Shown: piece after piece, positions 22,511-32,288 of the stretch
How the letters are laid out: every line of letters starts with the position of its first letter
How positions within the stretch are numbered: the first letter of the stretch is position 1
Assembly (NCBI GenBank): GCA_022925895.1
Contig: JAKSYS010000013.1
Location: 186,001 to 250,000, forward strand
Reading direction: 5' to 3'
From: Fragilaria crotonensis
Lineage: Eukaryota; Bacillariophyta; Fragilariophyceae; Fragilariales; Fragilariaceae
Length of the DNA stretch: 64,000 bases
The notes under the pieces: model-generated
The model's database searches: none
The model's input: only the letters and a program-made list of their open reading frames with translations
Told to the model about the DNA's origin: nothing
Made by a program: the position numbers and the translations under genes

Positions 22511-24129
22511 GCACGAAGTGAAGGAACGTGGATTCCGTGTCCTCGTCAATGACCAAACTGCGAATGAGGAATGTGAATGTACTACCGGTAGTAGCATGTG
22601 AGGGCCAGGATCTAATCAACAGAAACCCATTATCCTGTAAAATGAAGAGCCAGCAATATCTAATCAAAATAATTATATGATATCACTCGTAGTTCACCAT
22701 TGTCGTGTCATTTTTAAAGCAAGAAGGTGATAACATCATAGCCATTTCCGGAGTAGTATCATCCGATCGTTGCAGTTGCAATCATGCAGCAAAAGGGTTT
22801 TGGCATGTTAGGCCGGTGCTTACAGCAAACGAAACGTCCCGCAAAACAGAACGCCGCGTCTATTCCGGGGAAAAATGGTCCTTACAGCCCCCAAAACTGC
22901 CCCCGAATGGCGCGCGCGTTTCGGGAATCCGGGTAATTTTGATCGAAACCACAGAACGCCGCGGGCAGGGATGCGCAACAATATATTGTATTACAATATA
23001 TTGCAATACTAGTGGGTACCTCCCAATTGGTCGGACTTTTGGAATACGTGTACGGTATGGGTTGTGCACGGTTGTGTGTACTGTTTGTACAGTTCAGTAC
23101 TATACGCAAGTAGTGCAGTACCCCAGAGTGGTCATACTCCGTAACAGACGCACGCACTGACGCAACTACGTATATGCAAATCTTACCGACATCACTTACG
23201 GAGTACTCCAGTATGCATGTATGACATATATCATACTCCGAGTATGAGACAGTATTCATTTGATCCAGTACCCCAGAGTGGTCATACTCCGTAACAGACG
23301 GACGCACGCACGCACACACGCACGCACGAAGTGAAGGAACGTGGATTCCGTGTCCTCGTCAATGACCAAACTGCGAATGAGGAATGTGAATGTACTACCG
23401 GTAGTAGCATGTGAGGGCCAGGATCTAATCAACAGAAACCCATTATCCTGTAAAATGAAGAGCCAGCAATATCTAATCAAAATAATTATATGATATCACT
23501 CGTAGTTCACCATTGTCGTGTCATTTTTAAAGCAAGAAGGTGATAACATCATAGCCATTTCCGGAGTAGTATCATCCGATCGTTGCAGTTGCAATCATGC
23601 AGCAAAGGGTTTTGGCATGTTAGGCCGGTGCTTACAGCAAGCGAAACGTCCCGCAAAACAGAACGCCGCGTCTATTCCGGGAAAAATGGTCCTTACAGCC
23701 CCCAAAACTGCCCCCGAATGGCGCGCGCGTTTCGGGAATCCGGGTAATTTTGATCGAAACCACAGAACGCCGCGGGCAGGATGCGCAACAATATATTGTA
23801 TTACAATATATTGCAATACTAGTGGGTACCTCCCAATTGGTCGGACTTTTGGAATACGTGTACGGTATGGGTTGTGCACGGTTGTGTGTACTGTTTGTAC
23901 AGTTCAGTACTATACGCAAGTAGTGCAGTACCCCAGAGTGGTCATACTCCGTAACAGACGACGCACTGGCGCAACTACGTATATGCAAATCTTACCGACA
24001 TCGCTACGGAGTACTCCAGTATGCATGTATGACATATATCATACTCGAGTATGAGACAGTATTCATTTGATCCAGTACCCCAGAGTGGTCATACTCCGTA
24101 ACAGACGGACGACGCACGCACACACACAC
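22511..24129. repeat. Direct tandem duplication, 813-bp period, two copies
   Basis: Copy 1 starts at 22511 and copy 2 at 23324. For example GTGGATTCCG occurs at 22528 and 23341, and TGTACTACCG at 22578 and 23391. Copies differ mainly by single-base indels. Each copy contains about 450 bp of foldback-arm sequence, the 8-bp word GCCGCGGG, and about 350 bp beginning with the hAT left terminus. The duplication therefore spans the hAT/host junction. A shorter word, CCCAGAGTGGTCATACTCCG, occurs twice in each copy. Confidence 0.92.
23769..23776. repeat. hAT target-site duplication, left
   Basis: GCCGCGGG immediately precedes the hAT terminus CAGG at 23777. The identical octamer occurs at 27690-27697, directly after the element nested at the hAT right tip. 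Eight bases is the hAT-typical duplication length. A further copy at 22958-22965 belongs to the tandem-duplicated junction. Confidence 0.8.
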
Positions 24130-24161
24130 AATTAATTTATAATATAGTAGGATATTGTTAC

Positions 24162-24341
24162 CAATATATTGTATTGGTTAGTACGACAATAACAATATAT
24201 TGTATTGTTGAATTCAACAATACCAATATATTGTATTGTTAAGCCTGACAATATCAATATATTGTATTGATACGGTTGACAATATCAATATATTGTATTG
24301 GTGAGTCGAACAATACAAATATATTGTACAATATATTGTAC
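24162..24341. repeat. Left subterminal array, six sites at exact 31-bp spacing
   Basis: The core CAATATATTG starts at 24162, 24193, 24224, 24255, 24286 and 24317 (first base variant in the last), each followed by TATTG or TACAA. Spacers differ in sequence yet every interval is 31 bp. In several units CAATAY precedes the core, making a near-perfect 21-bp palindrome. An extra core follows at 24329. Probable transposase-binding sites. Confidence 0.9.
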
Positions 24342-24450
24342 ACTACTCAAGTCTCGAGTCTCGAGTACTAGACCCTACTAGTATATTGGTAACAAGCCAC
24401 GTGAATTCTGCAGTTGTGGTGCACAATCATATCATCATATCCATTCAATC

Positions 24451-26187
24451 ATGTCAAGTTCACAAGCCCGTCGTCCAACAGTCCCGCCTGATAACAAGAA
24501 GGCGTGTCAGCTTTTCTTCGGTAAGGATCCAATTGTTGGCAAAGAACTAAATATGTGGAAGTGTAGCTGTGGAACAATTCGAAAACAAGACATCAAGGTT
24601 GGCTATACAAATCTCATGTCGCACATCCGACAGAAGCACCCGAACTACACGGAGGTGTTTAGCGTGTATCAGCAAGAAGAAAGCCAATCAGAAATGTCAA
24701 GTTTTGTTACTGGATATGGTACACCCTCCTCATCAGTGTCTGGGCAGACTACGTTGGACTACATGTTCGATACGGCATCCACTAATGTATTCAAGTGGCT
24801 CGAGTGGATTATCATGGATGAGCACGAATTGGCATTTTGCGAAAAGGATCTCACTAGGGGCAATTCAAAATTAGACCCCATCTCTGTCAAGACACTCAAG
24901 AAATACCTCTTCAAGGTGGTGAAGGCGGTAGAAAAAAAGGTATCTGCCAAGGCAATGTTTGCTACTTGTTTTGCCCTCGTATTTGATGGCTGGTCCGAAG
25001 CCTCAAGACACTTCATTGGTATGTATATTGTGTACCCTGCCAAGGAATACGATGCCGACCCTGTAATGAATTTGTTAGCCTTTGCACCTCTCCACGACGA
25101 GACAAACTTTACAGCGGAGAACCACGCAAACTTCATTGAGGCAACACTGAGATGGTACTCCTTGTCCGCAGATCGCCTTTTTTGTTTAATCGGTGACAAT
25201 TGCTCCACCAACAAGGCAACAGCAAACCGCCTTGGTGTCCCCCTTCTGGGCTGCCGAAGTCACAGGTTCAATTTATCTGTTGAGCAGTATTTGCGAAATT
25301 TCCTGGCAGCTGAATCGGAATTGGTTGGAAAGCTCATGTCAAAGTTGGCGACACTAAAACAGTCGGGCCGGTTGCGGATGATGACTGCACTGTGCCCAGT
25401 TAAGCGCAATGTTACACGATGGACAGGTGTACCGGATATGTTCCAGCGGTTCGAACGCCTCCTGCCAAATCTGAATCTTGACAGTAATGATGAATTGATG
25501 GACCTTGTTCCATCGGCAGCACAAAACAAGAATATCCGCGAACGCAAACAAGCATTGGCTGATTTTAAATCTGTGACAATTGCACTGCAGCGAATCGACA
25601 TGTCCATTAGGGAATCCGATGTTTTGTTTCGATCAATCATTGATGCCTACAAGGACTTCAACTTTGAAGGATATCTGGGAGCAAATAGCGATATCATCCA
25701 TGACAAACAATTGGAAACGGCCATTTTGAAGATACAATCGAACAAGGAGGACACCCTTACCGATCTTGAGAAAGGGGCCGTGGAGCCATTATTGCGTCCT
25801 ACTTTGATGTCACAGGATGCTGACAACATAGGAGGGGGAAGCGCTGCTGGCGAACATAACGATGCTCAACTGTCGTTTGCTGAGCGAGCGCTCAAGCGAC
25901 AACGTGTGCAAGACAAGACTGAAGGCAGCAAGTATGTCAACACGAGGTTTTTGCTTCCAACTTCGTGTGTGGTTGAGAGACTCTTCTCCCAGGCGAAACG
26001 AGTATTTAGTCCTCACAGGCGCAGGTTGAATACAAAGACGCTAGAGGCCCTGCTTTTTCTCAATCAAAACCGAGAGCTATGGAATTTGTCTACAGTTGCA
26101 TCGGTTGTGAATGAAAGGGACGCGGCAGAGTCGGATGACGAGCAGGATGATGAAGCCGAGGACAACCAGGAGGATCAGTTTTGGTAA
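24451..26187 (+). CDS. hAT transposase, BED finger and C-terminal dimerisation domain, intact
   Basis: A 578-residue frame with no disruption. Residues about 13-62 hold a BED-type zinc finger: MWKCSCGTI with two Cys, then LMSHIRQKHP with two His. The RNase-H-like core includes VFDGWSEASRHF near residue 177 (first Asp), LIGDNCSTNKA near 246 (second Asp) and a CRSHRFNL segment shortly after. The hAT C-terminal dimerisation region is clear near 503-548: SCVVERLFSQAKRVFS, with the conserved Glu, then RRRLNTKTLEALLFLNQNR. The tail is acidic. The protein would bind the terminal and subterminal repeats and excise the element. It is the only gene in the element and lies in the direction left to right. 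Integrity suggests recent or present activity. Confidence 0.93.
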   Translation: MSSSQARRPTVPPDNKKACQLFFGKDPIVGKELNMWKCSCGTIRKQDIKVGYTNLMSHIRQKHPNYTEVFSVYQQEESQSEMSSFVTGYGTPSSSVSGQTTLDYMFDTASTNVFKWLEWIIMDEHELAFCEKDLTRGNSKLDPISVKTLKKYLFKVVKAVEKKVSAKAMFATCFALVFDGWSEASRHFIGMYIVYPAKEYDADPVMNLLAFAPLHDETNFTAENHANFIEATLRWYSLSADRLFCLIGDNCSTNKATANRLGVPLLGCRSHRFNLSVEQYLRNFLAAESELVGKLMSKLATLKQSGRLRMMTALCPVKRNVTRWTGVPDMFQRFERLLPNLNLDSNDELMDLVPSAAQNKNIRERKQALADFKSVTIALQRIDMSIRESDVLFRSIIDAYKDFNFEGYLGANSDIIHDKQLETAILKIQSNKEDTLTDLEKGAVEPLLRPTLMSQDADNIGGGSAAGEHNDAQLSFAERALKRQRVQDKTEGSKYVNTRFLLPTSCVVERLFSQAKRVFSPHRRRLNTKTLEALLFLNQNRELWNLSTVASVVNERDAAESDDEQDDEAEDNQEDQFW

Positions 26188-26545
26188 CGCAGTCAGATGT
26201 TGTAAGCCGTATCCTACATTCTATATTATAGTAATCCACCATTACATTTAACTCCGAGATAATTATACATATACAGTTGACGATTGATTAACAATAGAGG
26301 AGGCGAGTAAAAAGCTGAGGTGCCGTCAACTTAGTCCGAATTGTATGCCTCAGAAGTCGTCGGAGCCCCTCCGAGGTTAATACGCTACTTGTAGTACTGC
26401 AAGCTGCGAGTACGATTCATGTTGCAATCCACTGTAGTAGTACGATGTACGTAGAACGTAGAATGTGTGGCACACTAAGCATAGTACAGTACTACAGTAG
26501 TAATAAACACGATGTCACATAGACAACATATGTATATATGTATTG
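26188..26545. other. hAT 3' region before the right array
   Basis: Non-coding. Contains GTAC-rich words near 26390-26510. The transposase polyadenylation signal should lie here but none is certain. Confidence 0.4.
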
Positions 26546-26750
26546 CAATATATTGCAATATATTGTGGACAATACAATACAATATATTGTATTGTTGGAT
26601 CAAAATATTGCAATATATTGTATTGTTCGTGAGGAATATTGCAATATATTGTATTGGCGTTTATGGATATTGCAATATATTGTATTGCTGGCAACGAATA
26701 TTGCAATATATTGTATTGCTGGGTACGGATATTGCCATATATTGTATTGT
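26546..26750. repeat. Right subterminal array, six sites at exact 31-bp spacing
   Basis: Cores CAATATATTG start at 26580, 26611, 26642, 26673, 26704 and 26735 (last is CCATATATTG), each followed by TATTG. Intervals are exactly 31 bp although spacers differ. Two extra cores at 26546 and 26556 precede the phased set. Most units are preceded by ATATTG rather than CAATAY, unlike the left array, so the two arrays are related but not simple inverted copies. Confidence 0.9.
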
Positions 26751-27057
26751 AAAATCACGAACCAACAATACAATAACAATACTATTGTGCGCATCCCTGG
26801 AGGTTCCGGAATTTCGGCTCTTTTACCTATATAAGTGTCTACTACTGGCTACGGATACTAATTCTACAACTTCGTTCGTCACGCCGGACAAATATTCCAC
26901 GTTCCATCACTTCAAATGTCCGGATCATTAGGTACATCAATCTCATGACGTGACAAATTTTGAGCTGCAACTAAAGAACTTGAGATTAGACTATGCGACA
27001 ACGGAATCGACGTTTTATGAAAATCCTACTTAAGGATATTCGACATTTGAAGTGTCG

Positions 27058-27131
27058 GCAGCCGTTGTCTCAAGAGCCAATGGCTCAAGAGCCATTGGCT
27101 CAAGAGCCGTTGTCTCAAGAGCCAACGGCTG
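27058..27131. repeat. CAAGAGCC repeat cluster A
   Basis: Four to five near-tandem copies of a 15-bp unit containing CTCAAGAGCC followed by ATTGG, GTTGT or AACGG variants. Each unit has GGCTC and GAGCC half-sites able to pair. Confidence 0.8.
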
Positions 27132-27348
27132 AACAACAGCCCCCGGCGAAGTCAAACTCAAGAACACACGTTTTGTGTGTGTCATAGAGCTCGTCCTCAA
27201 AAGTGCTCGCACTTTATGTCATACCACTAGGAGACGTAACGCATACGCATACCATCGACCTTAGATGACCTGTCATTTTTTTCCGTTCCCCGTGTGGCGA
27301 GTTCTCATTTAAAGAAAACACGTTCCTCGACTAGTTGGACGAGGTAAA

Positions 27349-27440
27349 TTGGCTCTTGAGCCACTGGCTCTTGAGCCACTGGCTTAAGCCAATGGCTCAA
27401 GAGCCAGTGGCTCAAGAGCCAATGGCTCAAGAGCCAACGT
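27349..27440. repeat. GGCTCTTGAGCC hairpin cluster B
   Basis: Two GGCTCTTGAGCCACT units are followed by the 10-bp palindrome GGCTTAAGCC and then by GGCTCAAGAGCCAGT-type units in the opposite orientation. The two arms are about 28 nt and essentially complementary, so this segment can form a ~70-nt hairpin. It pairs with cluster A as well. Confidence 0.85.
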
Positions 27441-27697
27441 CTTTTTGAATATCCCTACATAGTACTAGTTCATCCAAGACATTGAATCGATGTCGTACTT
27501 GTCATAACAAACGAAGTTAAACAACAGTTCCAAAATAAAGCACGGTTTTAATTATAGTGTATCAACAGAAGATATTCTATCATTTTGGAAACGTGGAATT
27601 ATTTAGATGTTTGTCGAACAAATTTCTGGTAGATAATCTGCGTAAAAGGTACGAGACACATAAAAGAGCCGAAATTCCGGAACCTCCTGGCCGCGGG

Positions 27698-28888
27698 CGT
27701 TCTGTGTGAAAGCCGGGTTCGCACGAAACGCAACAACCGAGTTTGTGTATGAAGTGCTACGTAATTAGAACTCGGACTAAATGGGACCAGACATGGGACG
27801 GTGTGGTACTACAGTATGCTGTGCCAATGGAGTACAATGCGAGTTGCGGTGCGCGGGCAGGCGGCTATTCTTGTCTTCGGAACTCATCTGATTGTCACCG
27901 ATAACCGCATCCGATAGATAAGCTCGTCGTTTGATCCGAGACGGCGAATCGTAGCATCCGAACGAAACGAGCGCCTGCCTTTCTTTCACGAGCCGCGCGG
28001 CATGTCTGTCGAGTGCTTCTTGCGGTTTTTTGGCCCATTTGCTCATGGCGGCAAATTTGTTCGACGAACGAAGTGACAAGCGACAAACGAGACGACTGAT
28101 ACACATGATACCTTTAGTACATTTTTAACGCAACTACATTCAACGCCTGATTTCTTTTACACTTATTCATGTCAGTATAGTATACATAAAATGCTCTCCG
28201 ATTCTGCGGTTTTGTGGTTATTTCTAGGGAGTACGCCTGTAAGGACCATATTTCACGTTTTCACAGAACAGAACGGGACGTCCGTTCTGCCGAAAACGTT
28301 TCGTTCACTGCAAGCACCGGCCTTATTACTGGCGAGAGTACCAGCACAGCCTCCATGCACAAGTGCACAGTACCGGTACTCACCATCGACTTTCAAGGGG
28401 AAACTTGGGAGTTTCAAACTTCGATACTTCGACGTGCATTTTTTTGTATGGACACCATGCTGAAGAACAAAAATCGAACCTAAAATTAATTGGTTATGCG
28501 CCCTTGGAAACTTGGAAACTTCGATCGAAATATTTTTGTATGGACACGGCCTGAGCATATGTAATTGCAGGACAGGTACTCGAGTACAGTACTGCAGCAC
28601 TGCAGCTCGCCTCTCTACTGTATATATATTCATTTATGAATGCACATCAAAGTAATGTTCTGCCCTGGGAATATCCTTTTTACTGTGCTTTGTTGTACTT
28701 CAGTACCAGGTATTAAGAGTACGTATCGCCTGTCGAGCTACAGTGTCGAGAATCCTGTGATTGATATCATCCACAGATCGCAGTTCGCATCTTCTCACGT
28801 TCGCACCTGATGTCGACGATCACAAATCACAACTTGTAACTTGCAACACGCAACGCAGCTGTGAAGTTGGAATAAGGAAGTGCTCGAT
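27698..28888. other. Right arm of foldback-like element and spacer
   Basis: Contains the inverted matches to the left arm described for 21793-28547. An open frame of 109 residues on the minus strand (28106-27777) has no recognised motif and lies in repetitive DNA, so it is not called as a gene. Direct repeats of the arm end occur near 28393-28466 and 28503-28547. Confidence 0.5.
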
Positions 28889-28920
28889 TGAAAGGTAACT
28901 GTGATCGAGAATACAGGAGT

Positions 28921-29581
28921 ATGAATTATCATTCCATCCCCATGGCATCTCCTCAGGATAATGACGAGGACAAACATAACTTTATCGAGCCGTCAAATTC
29001 CAATCCTGCGGCTCGTTTCAGTAATATGGCCTACACTGCATGTGCTGACACTTTGCAGAGAAGAGGTACTAGTACCTTTGCTAAAGTTGCCATGACTCTC
29101 CTTCGCCATTATCGTAACTGTGGCGGTCTTCCTCCTCGTCGGCAGTGGTTCCAGCAACATCGACGCTGCGGAACATGAGATTCCTATGCTGGGCTTTAGT
29201 GGCGTCGCCTCATGTACCTTCGATGAGTGCTTCAGTACCAATTGCAATCCTGAAGTTGCACCCTTCACCTGTCTCTTCCACAACGGCGGTCCCCACGGTG
29301 GATGCAGCACTCTCCCCTGGATCATTGGGACATGCGACAAACAGTGTGATTTGAGTACCTGCAAGTCCATCGAAATTCCAACCGATACGGATTCGTGCGA
29401 ATCCATCGCTTGCGACAAGGACTGGTGCCATCAGGGACAACTCTGTGGACCACTCGTTCCCTACCAGTGCACAGAAGGTGCGTCCACTTTTGGATGCAGT
29501 GCCGATCCACTTCAGTGGACTCTCAGGACCTCCGATACGACGTGTGCGGCGTGCTGTGATGTATCCACATGTGGAGAATAA
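28921..29581 (+). CDS. Cysteine-rich predicted type II membrane or secreted protein, one apparent frameshift
   Basis: The first frame, from ATG 28921, encodes a polar N-terminal segment (NYHSIPMASPQDNDEDKHNF) and reaches TFAKVAMTLL. The second frame continues with a hydrophobic helix (SFAIIVTVAVFLLVGSGSS) and a lumenal domain of about 130 residues with some 20 cysteines, many spaced as in small disulfide-rich repeats (CDLSTCKS, CDKDWCHQGQLC, CAACCDVSTC). The switch is at about 29095-29102, in a CTCTCCTTC stretch, where an in-frame TGA would otherwise stop the second frame. The combined reading gives a short cytoplasmic tail, one membrane anchor and an extracellular Cys-rich domain. No family is recognised. 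Confidence 0.6.
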
Positions 29582-29759
29582 GAAAAGGCACTTGCATGTG
29601 GGATCTACACGGAGAGCATGAAATGCAATATTGAATTGCCTAAAAAACATTGCATGTCAGTGAACAGGAGTGATCTTCGTCCACTCCAGCATCTCTGTCT
29701 CCGCTCTACTTCTATCCGCGGCATTGACCTCCTGGGCAATGGACTTTACTTTCTGAGCC

Positions 29760-30090
29760 CGTCTCCATATAATTTCATGAAAAATACAGCAATACACAGT
29801 TTCATACACGTTTACTGATGCTGATATATAAACTCATTCACGATTGCATTGTTGTGCAAACCTCGCGCGTCATGTATTCTCCATATCGTTTCATGAGGAA
29901 AACAGCAAGACACAGTTTCGACGTTTGCTGCTGCGTATAACCTCGATTGTAGTGTTGTGCAAACCTTTGGTGTCAGGTATTCATGTATTGTTTCATTCAT
30001 TATCACATGCATTATTTCCTCCTGCGTCGATTTTCCCGCGCTGATTCATCATTGCGTTGTCGTGCAAACCTTTCGCACGCATTGTTACAT
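29760..30090. repeat. Imperfect ~105-bp tandem repeats, about 3 copies
   Basis: The word GTTGTGCAAACC (third copy GTCGTGCAAACC) recurs at about 29851, 29953 and 30058. It is accompanied by repeated GTTTCATGA...ACAGCAA(T/G)ACACAGTTTC segments near 29775 and 29890. It lies between the Cys-rich gene and the LRR gene 3' end. Confidence 0.65.
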
Positions 30091-30167
30091 TCCGTGTTGC
30101 TTACGAGTGCGACCATGTGTTTATCATTGGATGCGGATCATCATCGGTGAAAGCCAAACTCTTCGCT

Positions 30168-32288
30168 TCACCGGAGGAACACTGGAGGCGTTTCTTCGTA
30201 GTCTTCATTGAAGTCATAGTAGTGCATTCCGGAAAACCCATCTTGCCATTTGGGATCGTACTGCGAGAGACGGTCATCGGTGTTGCAAGGCTCTGGATCA
30301 TTGTCGTTACAACAAAATTTGCAGCAAGTGCAGTTCACTTCAGGCATGCTACGAGTACCATCCGCAGCAAGCAAGGCTTTGCAGTCTGCAGTCACTCCAA
30401 ACGCGGGCTGGAGACTGCAAAAGGGATCCAAACTCCCAGTGATGTTGTTATGATCCAACAACAAAAGCCCTGTTTTCCGGACAAGAGAATCATAGCATGT
30501 GGGTTAGTTCCAAGAAAAGTGTTCCAAGCATCTCTCGATAAAGAAGTACGGAACGTACACAAATTGCTGGCGTGGTCGAATTCTGCAGGCAACATGCCCT
30601 CCAATTTGTTCCGATTCAACAAGAGGTAGAGCAAACTCGACATGTCCGTGAGGCCCGATGGAATCTCGCCCGTCAGCTCATTGTTGTCGAGGTCCAACAA
30701 AACAAGTTCATCCAAATCTTCCAACCAAACCGGAATCGCTCCGGTGCGGAACGAGTGCTTGAGACTCAAGTCATGCAACTTTTCAAGGTTTTGGTAGGTG
30801 TCAGGAATTTGGCCCTGGTCAAACGACGTGTCCGCCATGAACAGATACCGGAGCTTCGTCAAGTCGCCAAGGAAGTCGGGCATTGTTCCCGTGAAATCGG
30901 TTGACGTGATATCCAGATGAGCCAAGTCCGTAAGATGTGCGACACTTGAGGGAAAGGGAATGCCGGCGATGGGGTTCCTGTGTATAGTCAACATCTGGAC
31001 TTTGTTGCCCTCTGGAATTTCGTCCGGAAACTCACTAAACTTGTTACTATTGACATCCATGACCAACAAACTATCCAAATTCATAAGATGAACTGGGACA
31101 GTGCCCTCAAAGTCATTGTTACTGATGTCGAGATGTTCCAATTGTTCGAAACGGTCCAGAAATGCGCCGTTGATGTCTTGCGCGAAATTGTTCCGTTCCA
31201 AGTACAAGTGCTTCAATTTGACCAGCTCTTCCAGGACGACTACGTCGCCGGATATCTGGTTCCCATCCAGCGCCAACTCCTCCAAGTTGGTAAGTTCGGA
31301 CAAAGAAGCAGGAAGGACCCCGGTCAGTATGTTTTCAGATAGTTTCAATGCTGTCAAGGCAGTCCACGCTCCAATCCAGTCAGGGATGGTGCCTGATATC
31401 GTGCTGCAACCCTGGACATTGAAGGTAACGAGATTCGACAGGGACCGATACTCTTCTGGTATGGTGCCGCTGAGAGCAGTTCCTTCAACGTTGAGTTCTC
31501 TCAATTTTGTTAGCGATCCGAGTTCTTCTGGAAGTGAACCCGAGAGAGCAACAAACGAAAGCCTAAGATACTCCATGTCTGTCAAAAGTCGGAATTCTGA
31601 TGGAATTGTTCCGGACAACCCATCGAGGCTGTCTAAAGGTGAGAAACAAATCATCGGTCAGCGCACAATCATCTGGTATGGGAGACAGGATTACGTGCGG
31701 CACACAGCGCATGGTAGCTACGCTACTGAGGATGGAGCACTTACAAATCTCAAGGCGGTTGATGCGCCCATCAGAACCGCAACTTGCACCTTGGTACTGG
31801 ATAGGAGAATCCTCATCGGTGCTTTCCATATTCCAGTTGCAAACATCAGTTACAGGATCGATGAAGCCAAGGTTTAAAGCCCAATCATCGCCATGTGTGC
31901 TGTAATAGAACACAGCCATGGTGTATGTTTCGGTCCATTTGACAGCAGATTCTCCTGGCGAAGGACGCGATGAGTAGCGCGCCATGAACGTAGCTGCTTT
32001 AGATTGTGGACTCCCTCGCACCGAAAGTGATTCCGTTGAACTAATTTGGTTGGAGATAAGATACGTACGGACTTCTTGCTCACTGTATTGAGAGGTTTGT
32101 TTTGTGGTCAAGGCGATTGTGAGGCCCACGATGAGTGCTAGCGATGCGACACCAACGATGACAAGGAGTGGGATCCAGTAGGCTCTCTGTCGGGGTTGAT
32201 TTCGTTTCTCCAATGTCATCGTGAGGTTGGGTTCGCCTTCAACTGGAAGGTCCTCAAGTTGAGAGGGTATAGTGTGATCACCGCCCAT
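30168..32288 (-). CDS. Membrane-anchored leucine-rich repeat protein, three exons
   Basis: Exons 32288-31745, 31632-30559 and 30469-30168 splice into a 639-residue protein with no disruption. Residues about 36-62 form a single membrane helix (YWIPLLVIVGVASLALIVG) behind a short acidic N-terminal tail. A cap segment follows (AVFYYSTHGDDWALN ... CNWN), then roughly a dozen and a half plant-like LRRs with LSGTIPxE and LTGxIPSGL signatures. The C-terminus has a cysteine cluster (CTCCKFCCNDNDPEPC). Introns are 112 bp and 89 bp with GT-AG ends; each restores frame. This is the common diatom architecture of a type II anchored extracellular LRR protein without a kinase domain. The likely role is surface recognition or adhesion, but the ligand is unknown. 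Confidence 0.9.

Larger units (their letters stand above)
23777..26799 (+). mobile_element. hAT transposon, apparently autonomous (~3.0 kb)
   Basis: The left terminus CAGG(G)ATGCGCAACAATA and the complement of the right terminus (CAGGGATGCGCACAATAG, ending 26799) form a terminal inverted repeat of about 20 bp with one indel. The copy-1 junction at 22966 keeps the full CAGGGATGCGC, while the copy at 23777 lacks one G. The element contains an intact BED/hAT transposase (24451-26187) between two subterminal arrays of CAATATATTGTATTG. Target duplication is GCCGCGGG at 23769-23776 and 27690-27697, the right one displaced by the element at 26800-27686. Confidence 0.85.
26800..27686. mobile_element. 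Small inverted-repeat element at hAT right tip, CTG flanks (887 bp)
   Basis: Perfect 26-bp terminal inverted repeat beginning GAGGTTCCGGAATTTCGGCT at 26800 and ending in its complement at 27686. Both ends are bordered by CTG (26797-26799 and 27687-27689). The left CTG is also the last three bases of the hAT element, and the right CTG is followed by the hAT target duplication GCCGCGGG. The element therefore inserted into the hAT terminus. It encodes no transposase and carries GGCTC..GAGCC repeats. Same family as 13932-14719. Confidence 0.85.
21793..28547. mobile_element. Composite foldback-like element hosting a hAT transposon
   Basis: The outer ends match as a 45-bp inverted repeat with one mismatch: GTGTCCATACAAAAATATTT... 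at 21793-21837 and its complement at 28503-28547. Further inverted matches occur in mirrored order. AGGCCGGTGCTT...GAACG-type sequence at 22810-22836 pairs with 28296-28322 (24 of 27). GGTCCTTACAG at 22877-22887 pairs with 28239-28249. CACAGAACG next to the hAT left target duplication (23761-23769) pairs with CGTTCTGTG next to the right one (about 27698-27706). The hAT thus appears to sit near the axis of a palindromic sequence. The arms are imperfect and carry extra repeats; the right arm has a second copy of the end sequence near 28440-28466. Confidence 0.6.

Noticed and set aside
22020-22667. 215-codon minus-strand open frame
   Set aside because: Its N-terminal part lies in the tandem-duplicated repeat (the same peptide recurs at 23256-23480), with no domain and repeat-derived composition.
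22705-24054. Paired plus-strand open frames of 151 and 178 codons
   Set aside because: They are the same non-coding repeat unit read twice in the 813-bp duplication, with indels changing the frame.
24162-26750. 31-bp periodic arrays as a CRISPR array
   Set aside because: Repeats are AT-rich palindromes of 10-15 bp with short spacers inside a eukaryotic transposon; no cas genes; context is nuclear.
26512-26931. Tyr/Ile/Cys-rich open frames of about 139 and 98 codons
   Set aside because: They are translations of the CAATATATTGTATTG array; the 31-bp period and low complexity explain the open reading.
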